Assembly: GCF_035621475.1 (NCBI RefSeq)
Contig: NZ_CP141799.1
Coordinates: forward strand, 5,196,501 to 5,260,500
From: Pseudomonas paeninsulae
GTDB taxonomy: Bacteria; Pseudomonadota; Gammaproteobacteria; Pseudomonadales; Pseudomonadaceae
Direction of reading: 5' to 3'
Length of the DNA: 64,000 nt
The translations under genes and the position numbers were made by a program. The notes below the pieces were generated by a model. That model searched no databases and had not been told where the DNA came from. It worked only from the letters and a program-made list of their open reading frames with translations. Position 1 is the stretch's first letter; every line of letters starts with the position of its first letter. Below, piece after piece: positions 30,962 to 39,826 of this stretch.

Positions 30962-32707
30962 GTGGCAGCACAGAGATCAGCATGGACGGCAGGTTGCTTG
31001 GCACTGCTGGCGGTCAGTCAGGCAGATGCCTTTCAGGTGCGCCCGGGGGACGATTGGGCGCTGTCTTTGGATACCACCCTGTCCTACGGGGTCAATTACC
31101 GCATGGAAAACCAGGACCGCCGGCTGATTGCCCGAGCCAATGGCGGCAAGGGCGACAACGGGGCGCTGATCAACTCCGACGACGGTAACCTCAACTTCAA
31201 GAAAGGCGAGCTGTTCTCCGAGGTGGCCAAGGTGGTCACCGAAATGGACCTGAACTTTCAGGACGATTACGGCATCTTTCTGCGCGCCCGTGGTTTCTAC
31301 GATTTCGAGTTGAAGGACGATGATCGTCGGCACCGTGAAATACCCAACAAGGGGCTGGACGATGCCGGTTCCAGTATCGACTTGCTGGATGCCTTCGTTT
31401 ATGGCAGCTGGACGGTGGCCGACCGCGCCCTCAACGCCCGCCTTGGGCGGCAGGTGATCAACTGGGGCGAAGGGTTGTTCTATCAGAACGGTATCGGTGC
31501 GACCAACCCGGTGGACCTCAACGCGCTACGCGCGCCAGGCTCCGAGTTGAAAGAAGCCTATCTGCCGACCCTGATGGGTTATGCCTCGTTCGAGCTGAGC
31601 GACGGCCTGTCCATCGAGGGCTACTGGCAGCCTGGCAGCGCCTGGGAAGAAACCAAGATCGACCCCTGTGGTACCTATTTCTCCACCCTGGATGCGCTGG
31701 GCGGTGGCTGCGACTATCTCTCGGTAGCACCGCTCCAGGAGGTTTTACCCGGGGGGCTGGGATTCGACAATCCAGCGGCGGCCCAGGCCTATGCCAACAG
31801 TTTGGGCCCAGGCTTCGTCAATGATCTGATCCGCGCTTACCTGCCCACCACCTTCATACCCCGTGGCAGAGACATTAAAGCCGATGATGCTGCGCAATAC
31901 GGTGTGGCCTTGCGCTGGATGGTGCCGGAGCTGAACGACAGCGAACTGGGTTTCTACTACCTGCGATACAACCTGAATGTGCCGATGATCGGCCTGACCG
32001 TTGCGCAGCCGATTGTACTCCCGGTGCTCGGTGCGCAACCGAACGCCAGCACCTCGCAGTATTACGCCGAATACCTGGAAAAACGTCACCTCTATGGCCT
32101 CAGCTTCAACACCAGTATTGGGGGTGACAGCTGGCTGAATGGTTTGTCTCTGGCCGGCGAGCTGAGCTATCGGCCCAATGCACCTATTGCCCTGGGATTG
32201 GCTGAGTACCTGCCGACTGCGCTATTGGGTAGCGCCCAAGGTATTGCGCCTGGTACGCGCCTCGATGGCTATCGCGAGAAGGCCATGTGGCAAGCCTCGT
32301 TGGTGGGTATTTACAGCTTCAACAACCTGCTTGGAGCCAATGCGGCCACGCTGCTGACCGAGGTAGTGGGCAGCCGGGTGCAGGGCCTCGAGTCGGATAT
32401 CGACTATTACGGGGCCACCTCCAGTGCCTGGGGGGCTCAGAGCAGCCTGGCGCTGACCTACAGCAACGTGTTCAACGTGGTCAATCTGGTGCCCAGTGTC
32501 AGCTATCAATACGGCATCAATGGCGTTGCGCCGCAATTGACCAACGGTCTGCTGGAAGAGCGCAAAAGTTACTCGCTGGGTGTCGATGCCATCTATCAGG
32601 AAGCCCTGACCTTCGGCGTCAAGTACGTCGGTTACAGCGGTGCTGGCCTGGCCAACAAGAGCAGTGATCGCGACTACCTCAGCCTCAACATCAAATACAG
32701 TTTCTAG
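30962..32707 (+). CDS. DUF1302 family outer-membrane protein
   Basis: A 581-residue beta-barrel-like protein with a signal peptide ending ...SQADA-F and a GTG start after AGGAG. The mature part opens FQVRPGDDWALSLDTTLSYG, shows RQVINWGEGLFYQNGIGATN, and ends in a terminal aromatic NIKYSF, typical of outer-membrane proteins. DUF1302 and DUF1329 are nearly always paired, as here, 12 bases apart. The pair is linked in the literature to uptake or export of hydrophobic compounds, but its role is not settled. Confidence 0.9.
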   Translation: MAAQRSAWTAGCLALLAVSQADAFQVRPGDDWALSLDTTLSYGVNYRMENQDRRLIARANGGKGDNGALINSDDGNLNFKKGELFSEVAKVVTEMDLNFQDDYGIFLRARGFYDFELKDDDRRHREIPNKGLDDAGSSIDLLDAFVYGSWTVADRALNARLGRQVINWGEGLFYQNGIGATNPVDLNALRAPGSELKEAYLPTLMGYASFELSDGLSIEGYWQPGSAWEETKIDPCGTYFSTLDALGGGCDYLSVAPLQEVLPGGLGFDNPAAAQAYANSLGPGFVNDLIRAYLPTTFIPRGRDIKADDAAQYGVALRWMVPELNDSELGFYYLRYNLNVPMIGLTVAQPIVLPVLGAQPNASTSQYYAEYLEKRHLYGLSFNTSIGGDSWLNGLSLAGELSYRPNAPIALGLAEYLPTALLGSAQGIAPGTRLDGYREKAMWQASLVGIYSFNNLLGANAATLLTEVVGSRVQGLESDIDYYGATSSAWGAQSSLALTYSNVFNVVNLVPSVSYQYGINGVAPQLTNGLLEERKSYSLGVDAIYQEALTFGVKYVGYSGAGLANKSSDRDYLSLNIKYSF

Positions 32708-32719
32708 GAAGGGAAGACC

Positions 32720-34081
32720 ATGAAGACTTCAGGATTGTTGCGCGCCAGCTTGTTCGGCACTTTGCTGCTGAGTGCCGGTCTGGCGCAGGCCCAGGTGGAT
32801 GCGGCCAAGACCGCGCGCCTCGGTCAGGATCTGACCCCAATCGGTGCCGAAAAAGCCGGCAATGCCGCCGGCACCATCCCGCCCTGGGAGGGTGGCCTGG
32901 CCCGCGATGCCAGCGCCTTCGATCCCGCTCTGGGTTATCGCGATCCCTATGGCGCAGACCAACCACTGTTCAGCATTACCGCGGCGAATGCTGCGCAGTA
33001 CCGCGAGCAGCTCAGTCCCGGCCAACTGGCCATGCTCAGGCGCTTCAGCGGCAGCTGGAAATTGAACGTCTACCCAACCCACCGTTCGGCTTCCTACCCC
33101 GACAAGGTGTACGCCGCGGCCAAGCACAATGCGCGCACGGCCAAGCTGATCGAGAATGGCAACGGCATCGCCGACTTCAAGCTGGCCACGCCCTTCCCGC
33201 TTCCACAATCTGGGCTCGAGGTGCTGTGGAATCATCTGGTGCGCTACCGCGGTGACAGCGTCAAGCGCTACTACGCACAGGCCGTACCTCAGGCGAGCGG
33301 TGACTACTTCATAACCAAGATCGAAGACCTGTTCCTGTTCAACGAAGCAGCCGGCGACTACAACCAGAGTAACGGTAATATCCTCTTCTACTTTCGTCAG
33401 TCGGTCCTGGCCCCGGCGCGCCTGGCGGGCACCGAGCTGCTGGTGCATGAGACGGTCAACCAGGTTAAGGAGCCGCGCCTAGCCTGGCTCTACGCCTCCG
33501 GTCAGCGCCGTGTACGACGTGCGCCCAATGTAGCCTACGACTCGCCGGGCACTTCATCGGATGGCATGCGCACCACCGACAACTTCGACATGTTCTCTGG
33601 CGCCCCGGACAAGTACGACTGGCAACTGCTGGGCAAGCAGGAACTCTATGTGCCCTACAACAGCTATCGCCTGGCGGCCAAGAGCAACAAGTACAGCGAC
33701 ATCGTCCAGCGCGGGCATATCAACCCCGAGCTGTTGCGCTATGAATTGCATCGGGTCTGGCATGTGCGGGCCACGCTGAAGGCCGGCATGCGCCACCAGT
33801 ACAAGCAACGCGACATGTATTTCGATGAGGACAGCTATCAGCTGCTGGTGGTCGATCACTACGACAACCGCGACACCCTGTGGCGAGTTGGCGAGTCTTA
33901 CACCATCAACCTGTATGACCAGCCATTGATCTGGACCAAGGGCGATGCGGTATATGACTTGATCGGCGGCCGCTATGTCATCGGCGTATTGTCCAATGAA
34001 GAACCGGCCAATCAGTTTGATATTGCCTTGAAACCGTCCGACTTTACCCCGGCCCAATTACGTCGGGACAGTCGCCGTTAA
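32720..34081 (+). CDS. DUF1329 family periplasmic protein
   Basis: A 453-residue protein with a signal peptide (MKTSGLLRASLFGTLLLSAG then LAQA). Characteristic segments: LGQDLTPIGAEKAGNAAGTI, PYNSYRLAAKSNKYSDIV and a DMYFDEDSYQLLVVDHYDNR segment. The fold resembles lipoprotein-localisation (LolA/B-like) proteins that bind lipids, which fits a hydrophobic-cargo role beside the DUF1302 barrel. Its stop overlaps that of the convergent TetR gene by three bases (34079-34080). Confidence 0.9.
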   Translation: MKTSGLLRASLFGTLLLSAGLAQAQVDAAKTARLGQDLTPIGAEKAGNAAGTIPPWEGGLARDASAFDPALGYRDPYGADQPLFSITAANAAQYREQLSPGQLAMLRRFSGSWKLNVYPTHRSASYPDKVYAAAKHNARTAKLIENGNGIADFKLATPFPLPQSGLEVLWNHLVRYRGDSVKRYYAQAVPQASGDYFITKIEDLFLFNEAAGDYNQSNGNILFYFRQSVLAPARLAGTELLVHETVNQVKEPRLAWLYASGQRRVRRAPNVAYDSPGTSSDGMRTTDNFDMFSGAPDKYDWQLLGKQELYVPYNSYRLAAKSNKYSDIVQRGHINPELLRYELHRVWHVRATLKAGMRHQYKQRDMYFDEDSYQLLVVDHYDNRDTLWRVGESYTINLYDQPLIWTKGDAVYDLIGGRYVIGVLSNEEPANQFDIALKPSDFTPAQLRRDSRR

Positions 34082-34698
34082 TGCTTGGCAATTTCCAGAT
34101 AATTGCAGATCAACTTGGAAAGTTCTCCGGGAATCACTTCCCGGGGCGTTTCGCCCAGTGTACCGACCATGGTTAAGTAATTCATGCTGGCCAGCAGCAT
34201 ATGCGCAGAAAGATCGGCGGCCTGCTGCGGGTGTAGGTGGCCCAGTTCGTTGCGCCTGGCCAGCACAATGGCGCAGAAGGTCTGGCCGATGTAGGCATTG
34301 AGTTGGTGGAAGCGCTGGCGAAACTGCAGGTCGGCCGAGCTGCGGCGAATCAGGGCACGGAGCAGGCCCTCGTGGCCCGCGAACAGATTGATCATGCCCT
34401 GGATGAATACCTCGATCTGTGCCGCCAGCGACAGCTCGCTGTGGCTAAGGTCTGCGACCAGTGCATCGATGGCACTGCGACTTTGCTCGACGAAGCGCTC
34501 ATGCACGGCGTAGAGCAGTACGTCCTTGTCGCCCAGCAGGCGATAGAAGGTGCCGACCGAGGATTCGGCCAGTTGTGCAACCTGGGAAATGCCGGTGTCT
34601 TCGAAGCGATTGTCCGCAAGCAGTTCGGCAGCCACGTTGAGGAAGCGTTCTAAGGCTTTTTTACTGCGGGCCTGAGTCGGGCTGGAAATGCTATACAT
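34078..34698 (-). CDS. TetR/AcrR family transcriptional regulator
   Basis: A 206-residue repressor-type protein. The N-terminal helix-turn-helix is seen as RFLNVAAELLADNRFEDTGI then QVAQLAESSVGTFYRLLGDK, with a ligand-binding helical domain after it. The ATG at 34698 (MYSISSPTQ) is preferred; the frame extends 19 codons further. It is divergent from the hydrolase gene, with a dyad between them, and convergent with DUF1329, so it probably regulates the local group, including itself. Confidence 0.9.
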   Translation of the reverse strand: MYSISSPTQARSKKALERFLNVAAELLADNRFEDTGISQVAQLAESSVGTFYRLLGDKDVLLYAVHERFVEQSRSAIDALVADLSHSELSLAAQIEVFIQGMINLFAGHEGLLRALIRRSSADLQFRQRFHQLNAYIGQTFCAIVLARRNELGHLHPQQAADLSAHMLLASMNYLTMVGTLGETPREVIPGELSKLICNYLEIAKH

Positions 34699-34759
34699 GA
34701 ATGAATTCTCTATACCAAGCAGGTCGATTCTAGTTTTTTCGGCAAGATAAGGCAAACAT

Positions 34760-34778
34760 CAACTTAATAACTAAGTTG
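34760..34778. promoter_or_regulatory. Candidate TetR-family operator
   Basis: A perfect 7-bp inverted repeat CAACTTA-ATAAC-TAAGTTG in the 179-base gap between the TetR gene and the hydrolase gene, about 60 bases from the TetR start and 100 from the hydrolase start. The location suits autoregulation plus control of the hydrolase. Confidence 0.55.
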
Positions 34779-34877
34779 GCAAATACAATATATTAATAGT
34801 TGCTTCCTGATAACCGAGACGGACCAGGAGGGCAGGTTCAGTAGTGCTTCATAGTTATTATTAAAGAGGGTTTATTT

Positions 34878-35666
34878 GTGCTCTATATTCAATTGAACAG
34901 TGGCCGCTGCGCCTATATCCGCAAGGGCCAAGGCATACCGGTAGTGTTGTTGCATGGCCTCGGTTCATCCTGGCAGGACTGGCAGCCGCAAATCGATGCG
35001 CTGTCGCGCTTTGCCGAAGTGTTTGCCCTCGACCTACGGGGTCATGGCGCCAGCGAACCCTTGCGCGCCCCGGTCAGCGTGGGGGAACTGGCCGATGATG
35101 TGGCCGAGTTCATTCGTGCCCAGGGTATCCAGGGTTGCGTGCTGGTGGGTATTTCCATGGGCGGCATGGTCGCTTTCCAGTTGCTGGCGCAGCAGCCGGA
35201 GCTGGTCGGGCGGTTGGTGGCGATCAACAGCGCGCCGAGCTTTCTCCTGGACTCCTGGGCGCTACGCGGCAAGGTGTTGCTGCGGCTGACACTGATCCGC
35301 CTGCTGGGCCTCAAGGCCATGGGGCGGCTATTGGCGCGCACGTTGTTTCCCCACGCCGAGCAGGGTGAGTTGCGTCGGCGCACCGCCATGCGCATCGGTG
35401 CCAATGACCCGGTGTCCTACCTACATGCCATTCGCGCGACTCTCGGTTGGTCGGCCCTGCCGGCGGTCAACTGCGTCGATACGCCAATGTTGATCGTGGC
35501 GGGTGATCGCGACTACACCCCCTTGAGCTACAAGCAGGCCTACGTCGCCCAGTTGCGCAATGCTGAGCTGCAGGTGGTGACCGATTCGGGGCATGCCACG
35601 CCGTTGGATCAGCCCGACCAGCTGAACCGCTTGCTGGAGCGCTTTATCAGCGCTAAGCAAGGCTAA
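34878..35666 (+). CDS. Alpha/beta hydrolase
   Basis: A 262-residue cytosolic alpha/beta hydrolase starting at a GTG after AGAGGG. The oxyanion region is VVLLHGLGSSWQDW; the nucleophile elbow is VGISMGGMVAF (G-x-S-x-G); an acid in AGDRDYTPL and histidine in DSGHATPLDQP complete the triad. The substrate is unknown. It sits with the DUF1302/DUF1329 pair, so an ester or lipid substrate is plausible. It ends at a hairpin terminator whose T-run was the target of IS copy B. Confidence 0.9.
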   Translation: MLYIQLNSGRCAYIRKGQGIPVVLLHGLGSSWQDWQPQIDALSRFAEVFALDLRGHGASEPLRAPVSVGELADDVAEFIRAQGIQGCVLVGISMGGMVAFQLLAQQPELVGRLVAINSAPSFLLDSWALRGKVLLRLTLIRLLGLKAMGRLLARTLFPHAEQGELRRRTAMRIGANDPVSYLHAIRATLGWSALPAVNCVDTPMLIVAGDRDYTPLSYKQAYVAQLRNAELQVVTDSGHATPLDQPDQLNRLLERFISAKQG

Positions 35667-35688
35667 GCAGAAGTTGAGTGTGGACTTT

Positions 35689-35717
35689 CGGGCACCTGTG
35701 GGGGCCCGTTTTTTATT
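35689..35717 (+). terminator. Rho-independent terminator interrupted by IS copy B
   Basis: A stem CGGGCACC (35689-35696) and GGGGCCCG (35701-35708) with one mismatch and a TGTG loop, then a T-run. The T-run TTTTTATT is the duplicated target of the IS inserted at 35718, so a second copy of the tract lies at 36752-36759. Confidence 0.78.
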
Positions 35718-36751
35718 GGCTATGTACTCGTTAACTGTTGCAAGGCCTAGACTGAAGACGTGTGCTCATCAAGGAGTGCCGTTATGGATGCCCAACCCTT
35801 TCAACACCTACTGGCTCGGCTTGATCGCCTCACGATCAAACAGAAGTCCATCGTTCAGCATTTTCTCCAGATCAACGTGCAGCGAGATGGCTTTGAAGAG
35901 CTCATCCCTGATCTGAAAGCCTGCCCGCACTGTGCCGCCGACGCCGCGCAACTGGCCTCATGGGGCCGCAGTGGTGGCTTGCAGCGCTATCGCTGCAAGG
36001 TCTGTCGGCGCACGTGCAATGCATTGACTGGAACACCCTTGGCGCGCCTACGCAAAAAGGACTGCTGGCTGGATTATGCCCAAGCCCTCATTGCTGGATT
36101 GACCGTGAGAGCGGCGGCCCGACACTGCAGCGTCAGCAAGAACACTTCATTTCGCTGGCGACATCGGTTTTTGCATGATGTGGCGGCGCATCACGATGCG
36201 CGTGAAAGCGGCATTGTCGAGGCCGACGAAACGTTCTTTCTCGAGTCATTCAAAGGTCAGCGCGAGATGCCGCGCCCACCCCGTAAACGCGGGGGTGTGG
36301 GCAAGACACGCGGAACGGGGCCGGATCAGATACCCGTTTTGGTTGTTCGCGACCGTGAAGGACATACCGCTGACTTTCAGTTGGAGAAGCTCGACGCCGC
36401 CCATGTAAGTGCCGCGCTAAGGCCTTTGGTGGATAAAGCGTCGGTGCTCTGTTCTGATGGCGCAGCAATCTATGCGGCATTTGCACGCCGCAACGGGATC
36501 ACCCACAAGGTGGTGTATGCGAGGCCGGGGTTACGCGTCCAGGAAGCGGCTTTTCATATCCAGAACGTCAACGCTTATCACAGTCGGCTGAAGGGCTGGA
36601 TGGCGCGCTTTCATGGGGTTGCGACCAAGTACCTCGTTAACTACCTGGGTTGGCGCCGCATGTTGGAGCGGTACACAAAGCGCATTCAGCCAGAGTTTTG
36701 TCTGCAGGAGGCGGTGGGCCGGCCCATGCAACAGTTAAAGGGTACATAGCC
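35718..36751 (+). mobile_element. IS1595-family insertion sequence, copy B
   Basis: A complete 1034-bp element, the same as copy A but in opposite orientation. Ends begin GGCTATGTAC at both termini. The target duplication is perfect: TTTTTATT at 35710-35717 and 36752-36759. The two copies flank 4952 bases (30766-35717), but their different target duplications show separate insertions rather than one composite transposon. Confidence 0.95.
35784..36749 (+). CDS. IS1595 family transposase (copy B)
   Basis: A 321-residue intact transposase, the same as copy A except V for I in CSVSKN and S for T in LCSDG. Zinc ribbon, [15 protein letters not shown] and the NVNAYHSR segment are all preserved; the second catalytic aspartate (D in SDG) is kept. 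The start is MDAQPFQ. The stop codon lies within the right terminal repeat. Confidence 0.94.
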   Translation: MDAQPFQHLLARLDRLTIKQKSIVQHFLQINVQRDGFEELIPDLKACPHCAADAAQLASWGRSGGLQRYRCKVCRRTCNALTGTPLARLRKKDCWLDYAQALIAGLTVRAAARHCSVSKNTSFRWRHRFLHDVAAHHDARESGIVEADETFFLESFKGQREMPRPPRKRGGVGKTRGTGPDQIPVLVVRDREGHTADFQLEKLDAAHVSAALRPLVDKASVLCSDGAAIYAAFARRNGITHKVVYARPGLRVQEAAFHIQNVNAYHSRLKGWMARFHGVATKYLVNYLGWRRMLERYTKRIQPEFCLQEAVGRPMQQLKGT

Positions 36752-36822
36752 TTTTTATTCCTCGCTCGGCTCCAGGCGGCCAGCGCAGTAAACTGGCCGC
36801 CCAGTCGACAGCGAGCTTGTGC

Positions 36823-37704
36823 ATGCAACTAGAATCCTGGTCCCACGCCTGTTCCGCCGGTTTCACCCTGCGCGGCTGGCATTCGCCGCCTTCGGGCAAG
36901 CCGCTGCTGCATTTTCTCCACGGCAACGGCTATTGCGGTCGCGTCTACGAGCCCCTGCTGGCTGGTCTGGCCGCGGATTTCGACCTCTGGCTGTGCGATG
37001 CCCAGGGCCATGGCGACAGCGATCATGGCGGTCGTTTCCATGGTTGGAACCGCAGCGCCGAGCTGGCGCTGGAGGCGTTCGCCGAGGGCCGCAAGCACTT
37101 TGCCGAGGTGCCGTTGTTTTCCGTCGGCCACAGCTTTGGTGGGGTTCTGACCAGCCTGATGCTGGCCCAGCAGCCGCAGCTGTTCCAGCGCGCCGTGCTG
37201 CTCGACCCGGTGCTGTTCACTCCAGCGATGATCGGGGTGATGGCGCTCTCCGATGTGGTCGGTCTAAGTTCACGCAACACTATGGCGAGCAAGGCGCGCA
37301 AACGCCGCCACGAATGGCCGGATCGCGCGGCGGCACATGCAGCGCTGCATGGTCGCGGGATGTTCCGCGGCTGGAACGAGACGGCGTTCGAGGCCTATAT
37401 CGCTAATGCCCTGAGAGACAGTGACGCCGGCGTCGAACTCAAGTGTCGGCCGAGCCGCGAAGCGGAAATCTTCGGCTCTTTTCCCAGGCGCCTGTGGCCG
37501 TCGCTGGCCAAGGTGGTGACGCCGACTCAGGTGCTGTATGGCCAGCGCAGCTACCCCTTTGTCGCCAAGTCAGTCGCGCGCTGGTGCGCCAGCAATCCGC
37601 ACATTCATGCTCAGGTGGTGGCTGGCGGGCACTGCTTTATGCAGGAGCAGCCCGAGGACGCCGCCATTCGAGTGCGCGATTTCTGCTTACCGCAATATGC
37701 CTGA
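36823..37704 (+). CDS. Alpha/beta hydrolase
   Basis: A 293-residue hydrolase, ATG at 36823 (MQLESWSHACS); a TTG two codons upstream is an alternative. Oxyanion region LLHFLHGNGYCGRVYEPLL, nucleophile elbow VGHSFGGVLTS (G-x-S-x-G), D in CDAQGHGDSD and a late histidine in VAGGHCFMQEQP are visible. It resembles general esterase or lipase members of unknown substrate and is unrelated in detail to the hydrolase at 34.9 kb. It lies just past IS copy B, so part of its promoter may now come from the element. Confidence 0.9.
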   Translation: MQLESWSHACSAGFTLRGWHSPPSGKPLLHFLHGNGYCGRVYEPLLAGLAADFDLWLCDAQGHGDSDHGGRFHGWNRSAELALEAFAEGRKHFAEVPLFSVGHSFGGVLTSLMLAQQPQLFQRAVLLDPVLFTPAMIGVMALSDVVGLSSRNTMASKARKRRHEWPDRAAAHAALHGRGMFRGWNETAFEAYIANALRDSDAGVELKCRPSREAEIFGSFPRRLWPSLAKVVTPTQVLYGQRSYPFVAKSVARWCASNPHIHAQVVAGGHCFMQEQPEDAAIRVRDFCLPQYA

Positions 37705-37754
37705 GGTCAGCCGCAAGCCGCGCTGCCGCGGGCTTTCTGCGCAGTAGACGCGCC

Positions 37755-38144
37755 TCAGTCCTCGGGCGGCTGATGTTCGCTCCGCCACGCATTGAGCTCG
37801 ATGACCTGAGGGCTTTCTGCCGGTGGCGTCCTGAACGGATGGGGCGCCAGTTCGATGCGTCCGACCTGCTGGCCGAACATGACAATGCTGCCGACATGAC
37901 GTTGTTCGCCGGTGACGGTGAACTCGAAGCCATACACCCGCGCCAGACGTTTACGCCCGCGGGCATCGGCCAGCAGGGTGATCTTGCGTAGCGCGACGTT
38001 GCCGTCGAGCAGTTCGATGTCGGCTTTCGCGCAGTGCTGTTTGACTTGCGCCAGGGCGCGCTCACGCAACCCGTGGGCGTGCCAGAGCCAGGCGCCGGCC
38101 GTGGCCAGCAGCATCAGAACGAAAATATTACCGAGGGTCAGCAT
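37755..38144 (-). CDS. DUF3301 domain-containing protein
   Basis: A 129-residue protein with an N-terminal transmembrane helix (MLTLGNIFVLMLLATAGAWL), then an RERALAQVKQHCAKADIELL segment, and ending in RVYGFEFTVTGEQRHVGSIV and a hydrophilic tail. This matches DUF3301, a gammaproteobacterial inner-membrane protein of unknown role. The ATG at 38144 was chosen since the upstream frame is not hydrophobic and lacks homology. Confidence 0.85.
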   Translation of the reverse strand: MLTLGNIFVLMLLATAGAWLWHAHGLRERALAQVKQHCAKADIELLDGNVALRKITLLADARGRKRLARVYGFEFTVTGEQRHVGSIVMFGQQVGRIELAPHPFRTPPAESPQVIELNAWRSEHQPPED

Positions 38145-38239
38145 TGCGGGTTCCAGGCGGGCTTGGTCGGAGCGCGGCGTGTGTCGAGGAGCGTTACGCC
38201 ATTCTGCCAGTCCCGCTGCGGGCTGTCTTGCCCGAGCAC

Positions 38240-38722
38240 TCAACCATCGTGCTTGAGGTCACGGTAGCGCTGCTCCAGTTCCTGGCGAATCGCCCGGCGC
38301 TGGTGGCCCTGCTTGAAGCGCCGTTGTTCTTCGGAGGTCTGCGGCTGGCGTACCTGTACCGCTATCGGCTTGCCGCCGTCATCGACCGCGACCATGGTGA
38401 AGAAGCAGCTGTTGGTGTGGCGCACCGAGCGCTCGCGGATGTTCTCGGTGATCACCTTGATGCCGATTTCCATCGAGCTGCGCCCGGTGTAATTGACCGA
38501 GGCGAGGAAGGTCACCAGCTCGCCGACGTGGATCGGCTCGCGGAAGGTCACCTGGTCCACCGACAGGGTCACCACGTAGCAGCCGGCGTAGCGGCTGGCG
38601 CAGGCATAGGCCACCTCGTCGAGGTACTTGAGCAGGGTGCCACCGTGGACATTGCCGGAGAAGTTGGCCATATCCGGGGTCATCAATACGGTCATCGACA
38701 GTTGGGCGTTTCCGGGTTCCAT
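38240..38722 (-). CDS. Acyl-CoA thioesterase (hotdog fold, YciA-like)
   Basis: Hydrolyses acyl-CoA to free acid and CoA; 160 residues, one hotdog domain. Family pattern: MTVLMTPDMANFSGNVHGGT (N and HGG), YLDEVAYACASRYAG with the catalytic D, TLSVDQVTFREPIHVGELV and YTGRSSMEIGIKV. The start is ATG at 38722. Its likely role is housekeeping control of acyl-CoA levels. It is transcribed separately from the DUF3301 gene about 95 bases downstream. Confidence 0.92.
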   Translation of the reverse strand: MEPGNAQLSMTVLMTPDMANFSGNVHGGTLLKYLDEVAYACASRYAGCYVVTLSVDQVTFREPIHVGELVTFLASVNYTGRSSMEIGIKVITENIRERSVRHTNSCFFTMVAVDDGGKPIAVQVRQPQTSEEQRRFKQGHQRRAIRQELEQRYRDLKHDG

Positions 38723-38788
38723 GGGGGCACTCTTATAGTTGAGGTAGGGCGGCTTCGGGCATCGCACGGCCCTGCCTATCATAACGAC

Positions 38789-39754
38789 TCAGGCCGATGG
38801 CGAGTCACGCCAGCGTTTGCGCGCGTGCAGGTAAGCGGCGCTGTCGTTGTAGCCGAGCCGTTCGCCGATCTGCGCGCGACTGAACCCTTGCAGCTCGTAG
38901 TATTGTTCCAGTTCGCCGCGCAGCAGGTCGAGCACCTGGCGAAAACTCAGGTCCTGTTCCTCCAGGCGTCGGCGCAGGGTACGCGGGCTCTGGTGCAGGG
39001 ATTCGGCGACACTTTCCAGGCTCGCCGGCAGGCCCTGTTCCAGCGCCTGACGCGCGCTCGCGGCGACCTTGCCAGCCCAGCCGCCAAGCTGGCGGCGCTG
39101 CGCTAGGCGGCGATCCAGTTCCTGGCAGAGCAGCTCGACCATACCGGCATGGCGGTTGAGCATCGGCAGGGCCTGGGTGGGCTGATCGAACAGCAGCCGA
39201 TTGTGCTCGGCATTGAACTCGACCCGCTCGCCGAACCAGGGCCGGTACTGCTCGTGGTAGGCCGGGCGGGCATGACGGAAGCGCGCACGCAGCGGCAGCA
39301 CCGACTGGCCGGTGCCGCGGCGCATCTGGGTCACGGCCATGACCATGTAGTGTTCGACCAGGTAGCGGGCCAGCTGCGGTGGGGCGTCGATCGTCAGTTC
39401 GACGCCCGCGCCCTCGCCTTCCTCGACTATCCGCAGCTGGTCGCTGTCGGCAGCCAGGCTGGCATAGCGCGCCCAGCAGCGGCTTGACTCGGCGACGTCG
39501 GCGCAGAATAGGCAGAGGTGGGCCAGTACGTGCCAGTCCTGGGGGCTGAACTGGGCGAACAGGTGCAAGCCGATGGCCGGGTCGTGCTCGGCGGCGGCCA
39601 GCCACAGTTGCTCCAGCTCGACCAGGCTGAAGTCCGGCGAGGCACTGGCACGGCTGTGCAGGAAGCGCTCCAGCACCTGGCCGAGGGGGCCGCGGTGGAA
39701 GCGTCGGGCCGGCAAGTTGGCCCGTTCTCGGGTGTTTTTGTCCAGTTCGCGCAT
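38789..39754 (-). CDS. AraC family transcriptional regulator
   Basis: A 321-residue regulator of the large-N-domain AraC type (arabinose-binding-like N-terminus, about 20-210) with a C-terminal double helix-turn-helix: SLESVAESLHQSPRTLRRRL and FSRAQIGERLGYNDSAAYLH. Relatives control fatty-acid, lipid or sterol catabolic genes. It is divergent from a sterol-desaturase-like gene with only 72 bases between starts, so it probably regulates that operon. Confidence 0.92.
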   Translation of the reverse strand: MRELDKNTRERANLPARRFHRGPLGQVLERFLHSRASASPDFSLVELEQLWLAAAEHDPAIGLHLFAQFSPQDWHVLAHLCLFCADVAESSRCWARYASLAADSDQLRIVEEGEGAGVELTIDAPPQLARYLVEHYMVMAVTQMRRGTGQSVLPLRARFRHARPAYHEQYRPWFGERVEFNAEHNRLLFDQPTQALPMLNRHAGMVELLCQELDRRLAQRRQLGGWAGKVAASARQALEQGLPASLESVAESLHQSPRTLRRRLEEQDLSFRQVLDLLRGELEQYYELQGFSRAQIGERLGYNDSAAYLHARKRWRDSPSA

Positions 39755-39826
39755 GTTGCCTCGGGCCTAGGTGGCTTCTTATGGGGCTGTCGCCCGGTGC
39801 GTCTGCCGGGCCCAGTCGAGGTTGCC

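Noticed and set aside
29724..36759. Composite transposon carrying the DUF1302/DUF1329 group.
   Set aside because: Each IS copy has its own perfect 8-bp target duplication, and the outer flanks do not match, so the two insertions are independent.
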